A DNA stretch of 64,000 nucleotides, from NCBI GenBank assembly GCA_030789695.1, contig CM061130.1:11771860-11835859 (forward strand). The letters are read 5' to 3'. The position numbers and the translations under genes are program-made. Positions 20,862 to 33,388 of the stretch are shown one piece after another; the stretch's first letter is position 1, and each line of letters opens with the position of its first letter. The stretch is from Scilla litardierei (lineage: Eukaryota > Streptophyta > Magnoliopsida > Asparagales > Asparagaceae). The notes beneath the pieces were generated by a model. The model worked only from the letters and a program-made list of their open reading frames with translations, was not told where the DNA came from and searched no databases.

Positions 20862-23800
20862 TCTCCCACTTGCACTCAGGCCCATTTATCTCGATATCTA
20901 ATATCGTTTTTACACATAAGTTTTCCCGACTTCATGTGATAGAGCCTTCGTGAGTGGATCTGCTAAAACCGTCTACACTATAGACTTAAGGGGTTTCTAT
21001 GTTTATGTTAGACCAACCTTTTGAATCTCATTCAAATAATTCATTTGGTCTGTCGGAATTTATAATACTTTATTTCCCTGGATCTTATCCAGTTCATCGT
21101 ATCTTACGATAATAATTTCAAATTAGTTATTGGTCATTTCAAATGGTTCATATTCATTTCTGATAAATAATCAAACTCTTTGATTACTTAATCAAAATAT
21201 ATGTTCCATCTATTTTGATGTCTCGCATGTAATTTACACGCTCCCACTGACCTTGAAAACTATCTGGCTAATTCATATAAGTTGGTTCGTCTAAATCATA
21301 TTTAGAAAAACGAACTTATAAGTGAATGCGCAAATTTTCATGGTTAACTTAAGCGTTTTACATCGGCTTTGGTCCGAGTAGATCTGTACACATCTGTTGG
21401 CGAAACCGGTTTCATCATAATCCGTTTTTAAAGAAATTAGGATGAAAACCGTTCTCGTCCAACAAGATTGTACTTCACTATTTTCTTTCTGCGCCAATCT
21501 TTCAACTTAAAGATTTACTTGCAAAAAGTGAGGAAACATTTTCCTTGGGCACGTAAACTAAATTCTCAAATTTATTTACGCACACGGACCTGCATCAAGT
21601 TTTAAATCGGAGTTACTACTCCGAATTTCATCCTAGAAGTTGACTAAGTCATCATCAGTTATGATGTCTAACTCGACATTTCGTCTCACGAGATTCGAGT
21701 AATAATACAACTTCCTTACGATTGATTTATTGAATATATAATTGATAATGTCCTTATAGAACATTATCAAAACCTAGGCATTACTATCTGGGACTTAACC
21801 CAGAGGGAGGAGTTAACTCAGAGTCACTTATTTATGGATCGCACCAAGTCTAACTAAGTGTGATTCATACCTTTTAACACTCTGATGTGTTAACAGACTT
21901 GACCTGAGAGAAAATCACATTTTCTTTTAATTACACAAGATTTTATGTAGCTAAGTATTTGACCATTCGATCTAATTGAATCAGTTTAAATACTTTAGTC
22001 ATTTCGTTCTTTATTTTATCAGACTTGTGTTTCATCAAGAACACTTGTCTTAATAAAATATACGAATAACTTATTTTGTTAAAAGTAGACTCGGGTACAT
22101 CAGTATGTACGAGACTGAGTTCGACAACTCATTCTCCCACTGTCTCACAGATTGGTTTCGGCCATTGTATCTAAGAGGCTAAGACTCACAAGTGTCCGTA
22201 GACTTCATAATACGAGAGGTCAGACCCCTCTTTATGTGACTTGTGAAGCTTAATCTCTAGATACGGCCTAGTCTAATTTTACCATATAAGTTTGCTACTA
22301 TCTTGTGTATTTATATATTAACATTTAATATATATATAGTTATTTACAAATTACTTAACACAAAACATTACTTCAGAAGCAATGTGACGACATTCGTCAA
22401 AATGTGTTAAACGTCTTTTGTATAACAATTTATTCTGAAATCGTGACATCAAAATATGTCACATTTTCATTTCCTCCTACTTATGCCTTTACTAATGATA
22501 AATTAAACTAACTTTCTCAATTGACTTTCCGAAGTGCCTCCTTCCCTTTTCTAAATCACATTTAGATATTAACATAAATAAATAGATATGCAAGCAACTT
22601 ATGTATCCAAACGCTTGAGCTTTGCAATCTTGAGTGTAGCTCAAGAAGTTGCTTGTCTCAAGATCCGGTTGGGATACATAGTCTTGCATCGCCCATGTAC
22701 TCGTATTCGACTCAAACGGTTTGATCGAATTTTCGAACTTTGCGGATCAAAATTGTTTGTCCATACAACCTTGAGGGTAGCTCGACAAGTTGTAGGGAGA
22801 AACATACTTTGAATGTTCTATATGTTCAAGCTGCCTCATATAGAGACGAGTGACATGTAGCTTTAATTTATTTATTGGACCCAGAACTTAATGAAATCAT
22901 ATTTCTTAAGTCTGTTCTTTAGAAGGTCATTTAATGTCAACGAGAATATAGGTTTAATTCTATCAATTAGAATTTAACTTGATATTCAATTAATCAACTT
23001 ATTGACCAGTTAACTAATTCCAATATTATCAATTGATTCTTTCGGTAAACATAGTCTTGCCCTAGTTTTAGCATATGTTCAATATTAAATATAGGCAGAT
23101 TGGCTTTTATCTATCTATATCCTCCCACTATTTTTACGATCGTTTTAAAGCTTAATAACGAACAATTTAATCGAATCAAAATTAATGGGTAAGAGTTCCG
23201 ATCACCTTGAGTCTAAACAACCTTGAGTGTAGCTCAACAAGTTGATTGACTCTGCGATCGGAAGATGACTCTTCATCGATCATATTGGATATGACTCTCT
23301 TAATCGGTTTTTGCCCCCAGCCATTCGTGATCATGAGTGTGCTCATCCAAATCACAATGTCTAGTCTAGTCGGACCCTTGTTTTCATGTCTAGCCTGACT
23401 TGCCCCGCAGCTCGGTGTATGCACGACACGTTGGTTTGGGTCAGGTCTTAGACTTACATCAAGTCAGACTACATCGTTGACTTAACTTACGCCGACGCTC
23501 GGGGTACGAGACGACGGTTAGGGTTAGTCAAGATTTCATCTTATGTATTTAAGGAGTTGGTTTCTTCAGGGTTGCCATGTCACAGCTTGAGTGTATCTCA
23601 ACAACTATAACACGGGCCCTATAGTTGCTAACCCCTAAAACAATGAGGGCTACGGCTAATCTTGAAAAAGATCGTTAACATATTTGACTTAGATATAGTC
23701 CAGGGTGTCATACAATCATGATTCGTGACATTGCGGTCCAGCGGAACTCAGCCAGGGAATTGACTAAGCCAGGATCACTACCCCTTGGACTAGCAAGGGT

Positions 23801-24822
23801 TGACCCAGAACTCTTAGCCAAGCACATTGACTGGATCATGGTCCATTGAATGAAGCTTGTCATTTTTGTATGTATGCAATAGACTAAACAGCTTTTATTA
23901 ACAACTAATTAATCCTATCAACTAGTTGAATCCTTAAATTCAAAATTTTAGGATGTGTTTAATAACTTTTATTAAGTCCTTATCAACTATAAGGTTCACG
24001 TGCTACCCTAATCATTATCAGGATTTTAATAAATTTTATTAACAACGCTAGAAGCGAAGTCCTTTAATGAAAATTAATTATAACGATTAGAATTGAAAAT
24101 TCATTTAAAGGACTACCCTAATCAGGAATTAGGTCTTAATATTGTTGTTAATGATTTATTAAAACATAGCATGTCATTAAAATTCAAGTAATAAATTTTA
24201 ATCATTTTTAATGGCTAACCTAAAGGGTTGTCCTGTGTTATCAAATAAGGGACAAGATTAACAAGCCATTAAAATAAAGCTACACTAATTTTATCAACAT
24301 AAAATGAAAGTGTATATCTATTTAACAATTAAATAAACTAAGTTTATCGCATAAACTATTTTTAGAATTTTAAAATCAGTTTTAAAATTATCTTATAAAT
24401 TTAAAACATTACTTTAAAAATTTTCCATGTTCAAAAATTTATCATATATAATTTTTAAACATCTAAAATATTTTAAACTTATCGCATAAATTTAAAATCA
24501 ATTTTAAAATTTATCACATAAATTTAAAAATACCATTTTAAAATTCCATGCTTAAAAAATTTATCATATAAAAAATTTTAGGCATCCAAAATAAATTTAA
24601 ACTTTTAAATATTTAAAATTAGTTTTAAAATTATCACATAAATTTAAAACGTCATTTTAAAAATTTTCATGTTCAAAAAAAATATAGAATTTTGAACTTC
24701 AAAAACATTTTTAAAAATTATCTAATAACTTAAAAAATATTTAAAAGTACTTCAAAGCATTAACAAGTTTAATGAAATCGCAGTACCTAGATCGACTACG
24801 CAAACCTAGGCTCTGATACCAC
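20862..24822 (-). other. Interior of D: decayed, no ORF
   Basis: 3.96 kb with no frame above 80 codons. The left end is the minus-strand polypurine tract CAAGTGGGAGA (20862-20872). The right end is the primer-binding site TGGTATCAGAGCCTAGG (24805-24821). Four degenerate copies of CTTGAGTGTAGCTCAACAAG (about 22629, 22769, 23221, 23585) lie in the middle; each contains TTGAG-5 nt-CTCAA. 24140-24780 is very AT-rich with TTTAAAA-type repeats. Mostly erased pol. Confidence 0.65.
20931..20969 (-). pseudogene. Copia RNase H tail remnant
   Basis: On the minus strand this reads VLADPLTKALSHE, the well-known motif near the end of Copia RNase H. It lies a short distance upstream of the polypurine tract, as in intact Copia elements. 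It shows that D once had, or derives from, a normal Copia pol. Confidence 0.7.
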
Positions 24823-27402
24823 TGTAGGGGAATTTGCGGTCCCTTAGGGCACAAAAATTCTAGTCCCGTCCTAAGTCGGACGGAACATAGACAGAAAAAC
24901 AATAGCAGCGGAAGGAAAAACTAGTTAATCTAAATTAACATGCAGTTAAAACATTTTTAACTTAGCCCTAAGGTCCAAGACCCTATGCCAAGATCTATGC
25001 TGACTTGGGATAGATCTGACCATCCCAAGAAGGATCTAGCCTACTGCGATTAAACTAAACTAATGCTAAAAATACTTTAACCACATACCCGGAATCTCAG
25101 CCCTGGAGCAGGCGAGATGTTCCGCGCCGTCTTCCGAGCTGCTCCCGTCCCACGCCAAGCCGCTCCTTGAACCGCTCCCCGAACCGCTCCTCGAACCGCT
25201 CCTCGAACCGCTCCGCATCCCGAGGCGATCAATCCCCGTGCCGCCGAGCCAACCACGCGCCGAAGAAAGTTTCACACGAGTGAAACCTCCGCCAAGATTT
25301 CAGATTCAGAATCCGAACTCCTTTGCGGCTTTGCTAGAGCCCGCAGGAGTAAGGCAGAAATTTAGGGAGAAGAGAAATATTAATTTAAGCTTAGATCCGA
25401 GCGTGCTCCAACATTTACGAGAGCCGCTCAGATCTAGAGCTTGGGACGAGTTTTGAGAAAGGGGGGAGACCCCTATTTATATAGGCGGCGGACTCTACCC
25501 TTTTCTCAAAATCCGATGTGGGACTAAACAATGAGTTAATTTAAAATCAAGTTAGTTTGCACTTCACAAAGTGCAAACTTCCGTGAATTTTAACTCACTC
25601 ACCGTTGAGCTTCAGGATTGATACAACCTATCAATACGACAAGCGTTCAACGGTGAACGCATAGGAAAAAACCGTTCGTCAATCGGAGTTTGTTTGACCC
25701 TCCAATTGACCGTCCAAAGATCAGCCCAAGAGTCAATTTTCGCAAAACTGCAGCCGTCAAGATGATTCTGCCTAGGGTTCGCAACCCTAGGCGTGTGGGG
25801 CCCACCAGGGGCCCCACAGCCTCAATCTACGCGCGCAGCACAGCCTGGGATCGCCCAGGTCCGCGCCTGGGATCGCCCAGGTCCGCGCCTGGGATCGCCC
25901 AGGTCCGCGCCTGGGCTTAGCCCAGGCGGGCCTGGGCTTTGCCCAGGCACCTGGGCAGAGCCCAGGCCTGCGCCTGGGCAGAGCCCAGGCCGAGCCTGGG
26001 CTTGCACAGGCCGAGCCTGGGCTAAGCCCAGGCGTGTGCCTGGCTAGCCCAGGCAACGCCTGGGCTAGCCCAGGCAGCCTGTTCTGCCTGGGCCTGGCTT
26101 GGTCTGATGCTTTGGGCTTTTTGGCTCTAACTTGAGCATTTGGTGTCCGATTTGGACGCCGTTCGAACCTGGGCATAGACCGGGACATTCCCGTCTTACC
26201 CGTGAACTTTTCCTTGCGTTTATATTATTAAATATTGTATTAAACAATTTAATACGCATTTAATCACTTTTGCATCAAATGCAAAATAGTCCCTATCTAA
26301 GCTTAAATTACCATATTGCATCAAATGCAATTATCTCTTCTTTTGCATCAAATGCAAATATTCTCCCTAACTAATTTCTACCTATTACTAGACGAAGCGT
26401 TGCACTCTGTGTGAGACCCTACAGCCTGACCCTTACAACAGGTTGGGCTCGAAGCCCTATACGGCAGTGACCACGAGCAGTGGTTGCCGTCCCTGCTTCA
26501 GGAATCATCATTATGTGGTTGACTCATTGACATGAGTATTGTCGGGACCACCTGACTGTTTCCGTGATGAATTCCGCAGTTATAGTCTCTTCGTCTTAAA
26601 TATGTCGTTCGGATCAAGTCTGGGGTACAGTCAAACTGTCAACCCCAATAACTTGACTCCGGTTAGTTTCTATCAATCTTTAGTCAATAAATATTGGACT
26701 TCTTCCAACATACTCTGCGCAGAGTTTTTACTAAAGACCGAACTACCTCTACGACACTAACTCTCATTGACCGGGAGAGACGAATCCTCTCTTAGTCATT
26801 ACTCGCCTCGTACGTTTCAAGTGACACCCAATCAAAAGACCTTTCGACAGGCCTTGCCTCGAAGCTAGGTCAGTTGATCTAAGTGGCACCGTTCACGCAC
26901 AGGTCCGTCAAAATGACCTCAAGTCAAAAGACCAATTATCCTATCATCACTCAGAGTTATCACTGACAGATTGGTCAATATAACCACATGATAACTCTAG
27001 TGGATCGTTCAGTGAACTCATTCTAATGAGCACCTGTGTCTCGTCTTCGACTTCGCCAAGTCAAGCGATCATGAGATCATCGCCACCGCTAAACGGTGAA
27101 GACTAAGACACAATGGTCTATCCGATGTTTCGATATCCTTGTCTCGGAACATCTACGACCACGAACCATTTTAGACTTATGCTCCAGACGGTCAAACGTT
27201 TCTCCATGATCGAGATACTCATCTCGATACCCGTTTGACCTTGCATAAAGTCTCAGGACTTTACCTAAGTTTATATCTAATGTTGACTACATTACAATAT
27301 AGCTTAGATAAATTATTACCAAACAGCTTACTGTTATTTCGAACAAGATGTTTGTGCTATTGACACAGGAATAAATTGCCTCGAGGGCATAATATTCCTA
27401 CA
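24823..27402 (-). repeat. 5' LTR of D (right copy)
   Basis: 2580 bp, TGTAGG...CCTACA, an uninterrupted copy with array 25842-26075 and TATA 25473-25486. Its inner edge faces the initiator-Met primer-binding site 24805-24821. Confidence 0.85.
25842..26075 (-). promoter_or_regulatory. GCCTGGGC hairpin array, right LTR of D
   Basis: Same type of array as 8581-8813 but with a different set of units. It starts with three perfect tandem copies of a roughly 23-bp unit whose core is CCTGGGATCGCCCAGG. That spacer (ATCG) does not occur in the left copy. Confidence 0.8.
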
Positions 27403-27407
27403 AGGAC

Positions 27408-27555
27408 TCCCAAGACATACACTATTTGGGGTTCGAAGAACACAAGTATGCATGCTAAGGATATGTATGTGCAATCGTTTATTAATGATATTATTTTGAA
27501 TGATGATTATGTTGGGAAATCACGGTCCTCATGGACTTGGTTTCCGAAGGGTTAG
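27408..27555 (+). pseudogene. Copia gag of A, last part
   Basis: Continuation of A's gag after element D; the codons join cleanly across the target duplication (…NRIKT then PKTYTIWGSKN…). It ends SWTWFPKG, then TAG at 27553-27555. No protease or pol frame follows. Confidence 0.75.
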
Positions 27556-28789
27556 TTTCCTTTGACCCTTCATTGCTTGGTACCACAAGTTTAATTTCAT
27601 TTTTATGGGTACCAAAGCAATTGTGGTAAGAATTGGTTTATTTTTTTATTTTATTTTGCTTTTTGGTCATGGATGTGCATGTTTGTTTGAAGCTTAAATT
27701 CATATTGAATTTGAATTTAGTTGGGCTATGGGTTACGCTAATGTGAATTTAGGTTGTTAAAATTGTTGCCTAACCCATAGGATCCAAAAGGGTTTTTGGA
27801 TACCAAGAATTGTGTTTTCTAGGTTCAATCCATCATGGGATACCAACCCTACCAACTCATTGATTTGCAAAGGATTTTCATTCAAATGGAGTTGATGGTG
27901 CTTAAGAGATGCACCAAAGTAGGGGGAGCGTAATGGTGTAAGTATATTCTTACATTTGATATACATTAGGTATCCATGTGGGTTGAATACATACATTGTT
28001 AGAATATTCACATTGGTATCATTTTGTTTCAATTAATATGCTAGAATTGCATATGCCATTTCTCTATGATGTTCTATCTATTTTTGGCATAACACTTTTG
28101 CATATTACTTTTGGTATCAATTTGCTACATTTGGTTTTCACATTGGATTTATGTCTCTGATATTGACTTCGTCGCTCGACGATTAAATTTGATTTAATAG
28201 AAATTAATTCTATGGAAATATAGAATTGTTTTCCATGCACTAATTTCTTCAAGAATGTTGATATTGGAGAGTATGTTCCATAACTCAATAAGTGAAATTG
28301 ATTTATGGTTTGATGATTTCGTTTTTCGATTTTCGCCTATGGTTTGATCATTTCGTTTTTCGATTTTCGCCTATGGTTTGATGATTTCGTTTTTCGACGT
28401 TCGACTACGGTCACGTTGGCACGCTTTGAGTTTCTTCGGTATTTTACATTGGTGTCATTTGGACCGTGGTCGTATTCTACGACTCTCGTGCTTTTTTTAG
28501 CCATTGTATTTGTCGTTGATCTCCTCCCGCTCTTTTTGCTAATGCCAAAGGGGGAGAGAATTAATAATGACGATGTGCTAATTAATAATTCAAAGCAATT
28601 TACCATGAATCTAATTTGATATGTTAGATTCAGGGGGAGTGAAGATATAAAAATGGATTTAGATCCTATATGTCAATAATTGGTTCATATTTCAGATCTT
28701 CCTCGTCAGCTTGATGCGTATGATTAATATTTAATACGAGACTAACGTGTCATCAATGCAGGGGGAGTAAGTAAATTCGATTTCACTGA
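27556..28789 (+). other. Non-coding 3' region of A with repeated polypurine tracts
   Basis: Where pol would be expected there is about 1.2 kb without a gene. Four GGGGGAG tracts (about 27925, 28548, 28635, 28761) fit the multiple polypurine tracts described for Sireviruses. Three perfect or near-perfect tandem copies of a 34-bp unit (TATGGTTTGATGATTTCG...) lie at 28304-28399 and create spurious frames on both strands. Confidence 0.6.
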
Positions 28790-30002
28790 CCAATTAGTCG
28801 GTCAAAGAAGGTTCACTGACCGACTAGATGACTATCTAGTCGGTTAGGAAACCTTCTCAGACCGACTAGTTATCATTGCCTCTGTACAGCCTAACTTACT
28901 GTTTACAGTTAGTCGGTCAAAGCACAACGACCGATCGACTAGTTGAGAAACTAGTCGGTTGGAAGTTGTTCTTAAACCGACTAGCTGTACCTGTATTCAG
29001 CCTATTCGATTTCGATTCTTAGTCGGTCAAAGAAGACTCGCCGACCGACTAGTTGTGAAACTAGTCGATTGGCAAGTATTCTTGGACCGACTAGTTCCTT
29101 ATTGTCTGAACTTTCTCTTTTGGCTGTCAAGCTGTTAGTCGGTTCATGTTGAATCACCGACCGACTAGTTGAGAAACTAGTCGGTCAATGATCCTTCTTA
29201 GACCGACAACTGCTTCAGAAATATGACCGTTGGGAATCTTTTGAGCACGATTTTTCTTGCCTCATAAATACAAACCTGATTCGTTTGAGGCAAGGTTAGA
29301 GGTCCATTATCAAAGTTATTTCAGGCCTAAGAGAGGAGTTTTCTCAAGCTATTTCTAAGCTCTCTCTTCTCACCAAGAATCTTTCCCTCAACTCTTTGAG
29401 CCAAATTGCTCAAGAGAGATTCTCTCCATTGTGAGCATTCCAAGCCAAGAGCTTGATTCTAGTCACCATACTCCACCCTAGGCTTCCATTGCTGGTCAAC
29501 TTCTTGGAGCTAGGGTTTGGTGACATCTTCTTCCACAACAATCCATCTTTGCCCTTTGGTAAGATTTACTCAAGGCATAGGATTTTATGGTAAGTGTTTT
29601 ATTATTTCATTTCAATCGATATTGCAATTGTGTCTCTCGGTTGTGAGAGAGGTTGTGATACCGGGTTGTGGGAGTCACATTTATATTGTGTATGATTTGG
29701 TCTTGTGAAGGTTTTTCACAAGAATTTCATAGTGCAAAATCTTGGGTTAGTGGTTTCTAACTCAAGTATCCGGAGGGGATCCGGGTGGTTGGGACGTAGC
29801 ATCACCGTGAACAAGTCGGGGAGACTTGGGTGGATCCGAACCCGTTATATCATTTGTTTGTGTTTGTCCATTCTTGTTGATTGTTGTTTATTCCGCATTG
29901 TCGTTTGTTTATTGCACAATAGTTAGGAATAACTCTCTTAATTATTTTAAGTACTATTCACCCCCCTCTAGTACGTGTGCAGTAGCTTCATGGGGCACTA
30001 CA
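28790..30002 (+). repeat. 3' LTR of A, missing its first ~505 bp
   Basis: Collinear with 4209-5425 of the 5' LTR, including four of the palindrome units (28790-29210), and ends CTACA. The LTR start and first array unit are lost. The break falls within the palindrome array, which may reflect a deletion or template switch there. Confidence 0.8.
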
Positions 30003-30447
30003 TTCTTCACTCGCTCGAGCCCAGCGGACGAGCCCTCTCTCTCATCTCGTTCGCATTGACGAGCCCAAAACCCAGATGTCCTTTTTCGTTCCCCCTCGCG
30101 AGCGATAGCGGCAGATGTGAAGTGTTTTCGAAACCCTAATGTAATCCGATGACGTGTGACCCATCTTGCGAGATTTTCTCGATGATTTCAGATACCGATC
30201 CTCACACGATAAGTCCCCTCCCCCTCTATTTATACGGGAGTTTTCTAGGGTTTTTCATATGCGAAAATTATCTATCTTCCAAAGTTTTTGATTTTTGCTT
30301 CTGAGTTTTCAATCTTGCTTTTGGGGATTTGACATTGCTCCAAGGGTTCTGATTTGCTTTGGGATTTTCGGATTGCTCTGAGGGATTTTTCGGATTTGAT
30401 ATCTGGCTTTGGATTTCTTATTTTGCTCTCGTAAAACTCCGTTTCAG
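30003..30447 (+). promoter_or_regulatory. Host promoter and 5' leader right of A
   Basis: After the LTR the sequence is unlike the transposons. TATA box CTATTTATAC at 30226-30235, expected start near 30260, a leader rich in TTTTG/GGATTT, and a plausible splice donor CAG/GTAGAT at 30447/30448. It looks like the start of a host transcription unit with a 5' leader intron. The gene itself was not identified. Confidence 0.45.
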
Positions 30448-32039
30448 GTAGATACGTATTCATATTAAGTTTTTAATTATTTTATTTTCGGTAATGGAAG
30501 TGATGATTCATGCAAATTTAGGGAAGTTTACCCATCAGATGAATTTATTTTGGCACCTAGTTTAGATTCACGGCGTTATGGCCGTTGTCCGCTGTTTTCA
30601 TTTAGACCATTGCGTCAATTCTTGTTGTGGTCGGTCGCCGGGGGAAGTCACAGCTTGGAGGTTGTCTACGTCTCTCATGCGTTAGGTTGATATTATTCCT
30701 AGGTTACTTTTGTTGCTACCTTTGTTGATAATGATTTGTTTTTACATATACAGTTTTTCTTATTCAATCATCATCTTGTTTTTATTGTTGGCATACTCTG
30801 CCTCAGGATTGCTGCTTGTTTTTCTTTCGTCCACATGCATGCATGATTATCTAGTTGCTTGGTCTGGTGTTCAGTTCCTTGATGCAAACTTGTTAGTGGT
30901 GATTGGATAGCTTGATGTTGATGTATAGTGGTTCAGTCTACCAATGTATTTCAGGCTGTTGATTACTTACGGTCATGTTTGCATGCAATTTTATGCATTG
31001 TTTGTTACTGTTTAGTCGTGTGTATGCTTGCTATTTGAAATTCATTCCACTAGGAGTTTTGATGCTGTTAGCTTGCCGATCTTCTTGCTTGTTGCTTGCT
31101 GATTTGTGACCGTGTGCTTGCTGCTTGACTGATTTGGGCCCCGTGTGCTGCTGTTTTCGTTGACAAGATGATCAGTTGAGAACTGTACGCTCTTACTATT
31201 ATAATTTCGGCCCAAATTGATATTTTCCCCTTCTATGTACATCTTTAAGCCGAGCAACCCCTCTAGGTTGGTAGACCATAACCCATTAATGGTGTCAAAT
31301 CATGAATCTGATCCATTGAGTCTTTTTCCCATATGTTTTCAATGCTTTTCATCTTTTTCCTTGTTATACCTATAAATTGTGCTTTAAATTATTATCACTT
31401 CTCTGAAATTGTTAACTTCAATTGTTAACTATTGTGTTCCTGCTTATGAGATTGGACATGCGAAAGATTGAAAGTTTGGTGTCTGGCTTATACTAAATTA
31501 CATGATTAGAGATTATGCAATGTGATTATACAATCATATTGGTACGCCTGATATATGCACAAGACCTGACAATCCTGAACATAGTTTGCATTACACTCTC
31601 TAATTATGTAATTTAGGGATTAAAGACATGAACATGATATTTGATACCCTAGAACTAGAACTGCACTTGACATCACGGGTTTTGGGTAGCTTATAATTGA
31701 GAGGGTGCCGGAGCGATTGAAGCCATGTTTATGGCCCATATCTGAGAGAATGTCCTTTTATGGATCCTGAGTTCTTGGTACAGTTTGATCTTTATACTCG
31801 GCCCGGGGTAACAGCCTGCGGTCCAAGGTGGACTTCATGTTGCACATCGTGCTCTTCTCTTATAAGTCACATCACTAGTCTTTTGTTTAAGTTTAATTCT
31901 TACTGTCACTTAAATCATGTCAGGTCAGTAGTTTTTCCTATACAGTTCCTCTTGTGTCTTTTAGTTCCTGCAAAATAAATTAATTAACTATTTAATATGG
32001 ATGCAATCTACTTTATTAGTGGTGGTTCAATTCCATCAG
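30448..32039 (+). other. Host intron-like sequence, no recognised exon
   Basis: T-rich, intron-like sequence between the leader donor at 30448 and the candidate acceptor at 32039. Short frames exist but none is recognisable. It contains one copy of a dispersed repeat at 31700-31872. Confidence 0.35.
31700..31872 (+). repeat. Dispersed repeat, copy 1
   Basis: Aligns, in opposite orientation, with 34771-35018. Shared phrases are GAG(G/A)GTGC, CGATTG(A/G)AG(C/T)CAT, ACTCG(G/T)CC, TG(C/T)GGT(C/A)CAAG(G/A)TGG and TAT(A/G)AGTCACA, about 70 percent overall. Probably two members of a SINE-like or other short family. No A/B box could be assigned. Confidence 0.45.
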
Positions 32040-32113
32040 GTGACACACAGCTTGAAAAGGAGGCTGCGCAGTATGAGGAGTCTGATTTTCATGTTGAGGA
32101 CGCTGATTTCTGA
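32040..32113 (+). CDS. Candidate terminal exon of an unidentified host gene
   Basis: After a CATCAG acceptor (ending 32039), a frame of 23 codons plus a phase base runs to TGA 32111-32113 and gives the acidic C-terminus DTQLEKEAAQYEESDFHVED + ADF. Codon choice and acidity look like a real host protein tail, and a T-rich 3' untranslated-like stretch follows to about 32200. I do not recognise the protein. Upstream exons were not found, so membership in the gene starting near 30260 is a guess. Confidence 0.35.
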
Positions 32114-32240
32114 ACCTTTGTGTTACAAGGAGAGTTTTATCTTTCTTTTAGTTATTTTCTTTCAGTACTTATTTAGTTGAGTGATTATTTAGTTGAGTAC
32201 CATTCTAGGACTCTCCCCTCCATACATACTGCTGCTGCCT

Positions 32241-33361
32241 TCAACTTCTGTGCCTCAACATACGAGACACAGTAAAGAATATCTCTGCACTATAAATCCA
32301 CGCATATGGATCCTCCTCGAATACTGGCATCTTCAACTTCCGTACTCTGCCATCCACCCCAAAATGCCCCTGATATGCCCTACCTTTTGCATGTCTGGGC
32401 GGATGATAATGATGCCACCTCTCATGATGTGTCTCATGTCCCCACTGTGGCCCTCTTCCACGATATACATGGCCCCCTCGTGGACCTCCTCCTGGTCCTC
32501 CGTGGTCTACCCAATCACCACCACCACCATATGCACATCCCCCTTCATCTTCATAGTAGCTGCCACCTCCTTCACCATGATTAAGACCATCCCCTTGCAC
32601 ATGCCCTGGATAGCCGTTGCACGGCTGATATGGATCCTTGTTATTGGGACGCATCAATGGAGGCCGAAAAGCTACGGATCGGTGCGCGTTGTGGTTAGAA
32701 AACCCCCGACGGCCCCTTATGGTGCTCGACAGGGTCGGCTGACCTGTTGGAGGCCGGCAGGGTTCGGCCGACCTGGCCGGTGCCCAAATTGGGCGGGGCG
32801 GCTGCCTCTGCCCATTTTTAGGGCCGGCTGCCCCCAGGCTGGCATTGTGGGTTTGACTGGCTACCCTTGCCCTTCCATTGACCTCCGACAAACTCCTCAT
32901 CCTTCCACGGCTCTTCCTCATCATCATTGTGGGTTCGGCTGGCTACCCTTGCCCTTCCATTGACCTCCGACAAACTCCTTATCCTTCCATAGCTCTTCCT
33001 CACCGTCTTTGAAATACTCGTCGGCATCGGAAACCATGCCTTCATCAATATTTTCTAACTTTTCTGTTCCCTTCTCTAAAGGTGGCACTTTTTTTTGAAG
33101 AACCAGGGTTCGCACCGTCTTTTCCATTCTTTTCCGTGAGGATCGATAGTTGGAAGATGATTTGTGAGAGGGCCTCATTTTGTTTGTCTTGCCTAGCCGT
33201 CAACCTCTCGTTGATCCGATCAAAGGTATCCATCAACTTCGAAATTGCCTCGCCGTTTTCCACTAGGGTTTTCTTCACGTCGTCAATCTCATCGTCAATC
33301 TCGCCATTGAATTGCTCCTCAAAGATTAAAATTTGTCCTTGGATCTTGTCGACGCCACCAT
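32241..33361 (-). pseudogene. Gag fragment of G
   Basis: The start ATG at 33361 gives MVASTR, the usual opening of plant chromovirus-type gag. The frame then shifts at least twice. The N-terminal coiled region reads in the frame of 33425-33045. A Gly/Tyr/His-rich stretch and the gag core start (KLKMPVFEEDPYAWIYSAEI, near 32270-32330) read in another frame. An 82-bp tandem duplication (32843-33003) contributes to the disruption. Confidence 0.65.
32843..33003. repeat. 82-bp direct duplication inside G gag
   Basis: CATTGTGGGTT... at 32843 is repeated from 32925 with few changes; the unit is 82 bp, which is not a multiple of three. Confidence 0.7.
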
Positions 33362-33388
33362 GGATCGTTATTCGCTCTGATACCAAAA

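Larger units (their letters stand above)
7573..27402 (-). mobile_element. Copia element D, decayed pol, inserted in A's gag
   Basis: Minus-strand element. LTRs are 7573-20861 (interrupted by B) and 24823-27402, about 2.57 kb each once B is removed, with TG...CA ends (TGTAGG...CCTACA). The flanks AAGAC (7568-7572) and AGGAC (27403-27407) are the 5-bp target duplication with one change; removing D restores A's gag frame exactly. The primer-binding site (24805-24821) and polypurine tract (20862-20872) fit orientation and class. The 3.96-kb interior has no long ORF, but a Copia RNase H tail motif is still readable at 20931-20969. Confidence 0.85.
3703..30002 (+). mobile_element. Copia element A, Sirevirus-like, gag-only, hosts nested D and B
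   Basis: 5' LTR 3703-5425, an initiator-Met primer-binding site, a Copia gag, then no protease, integrase, reverse transcriptase or RNase H before the 3' LTR fragment (28790-30002). Net length without the nested elements is about 6.5 kb. Sirevirus hallmarks are the CCHC gag, an LTR packed with palindromes before its TATA box, and several GGGGGAG polypurine tracts upstream of the 3' LTR (about 27925, 28548, 28635, 28761). Flanks CTCTT (3698-3702) and TTCTT (30003-30007) match at 4 of 5 positions as a worn target duplication. It is non-autonomous and now decayed. Confidence 0.8.

Noticed and set aside
28337..28619. Overlapping frames of about 90 codons on both strands
   Set aside because: Span the 34-bp tandem repeat and non-coding tail of Copia A; no family resemblance.
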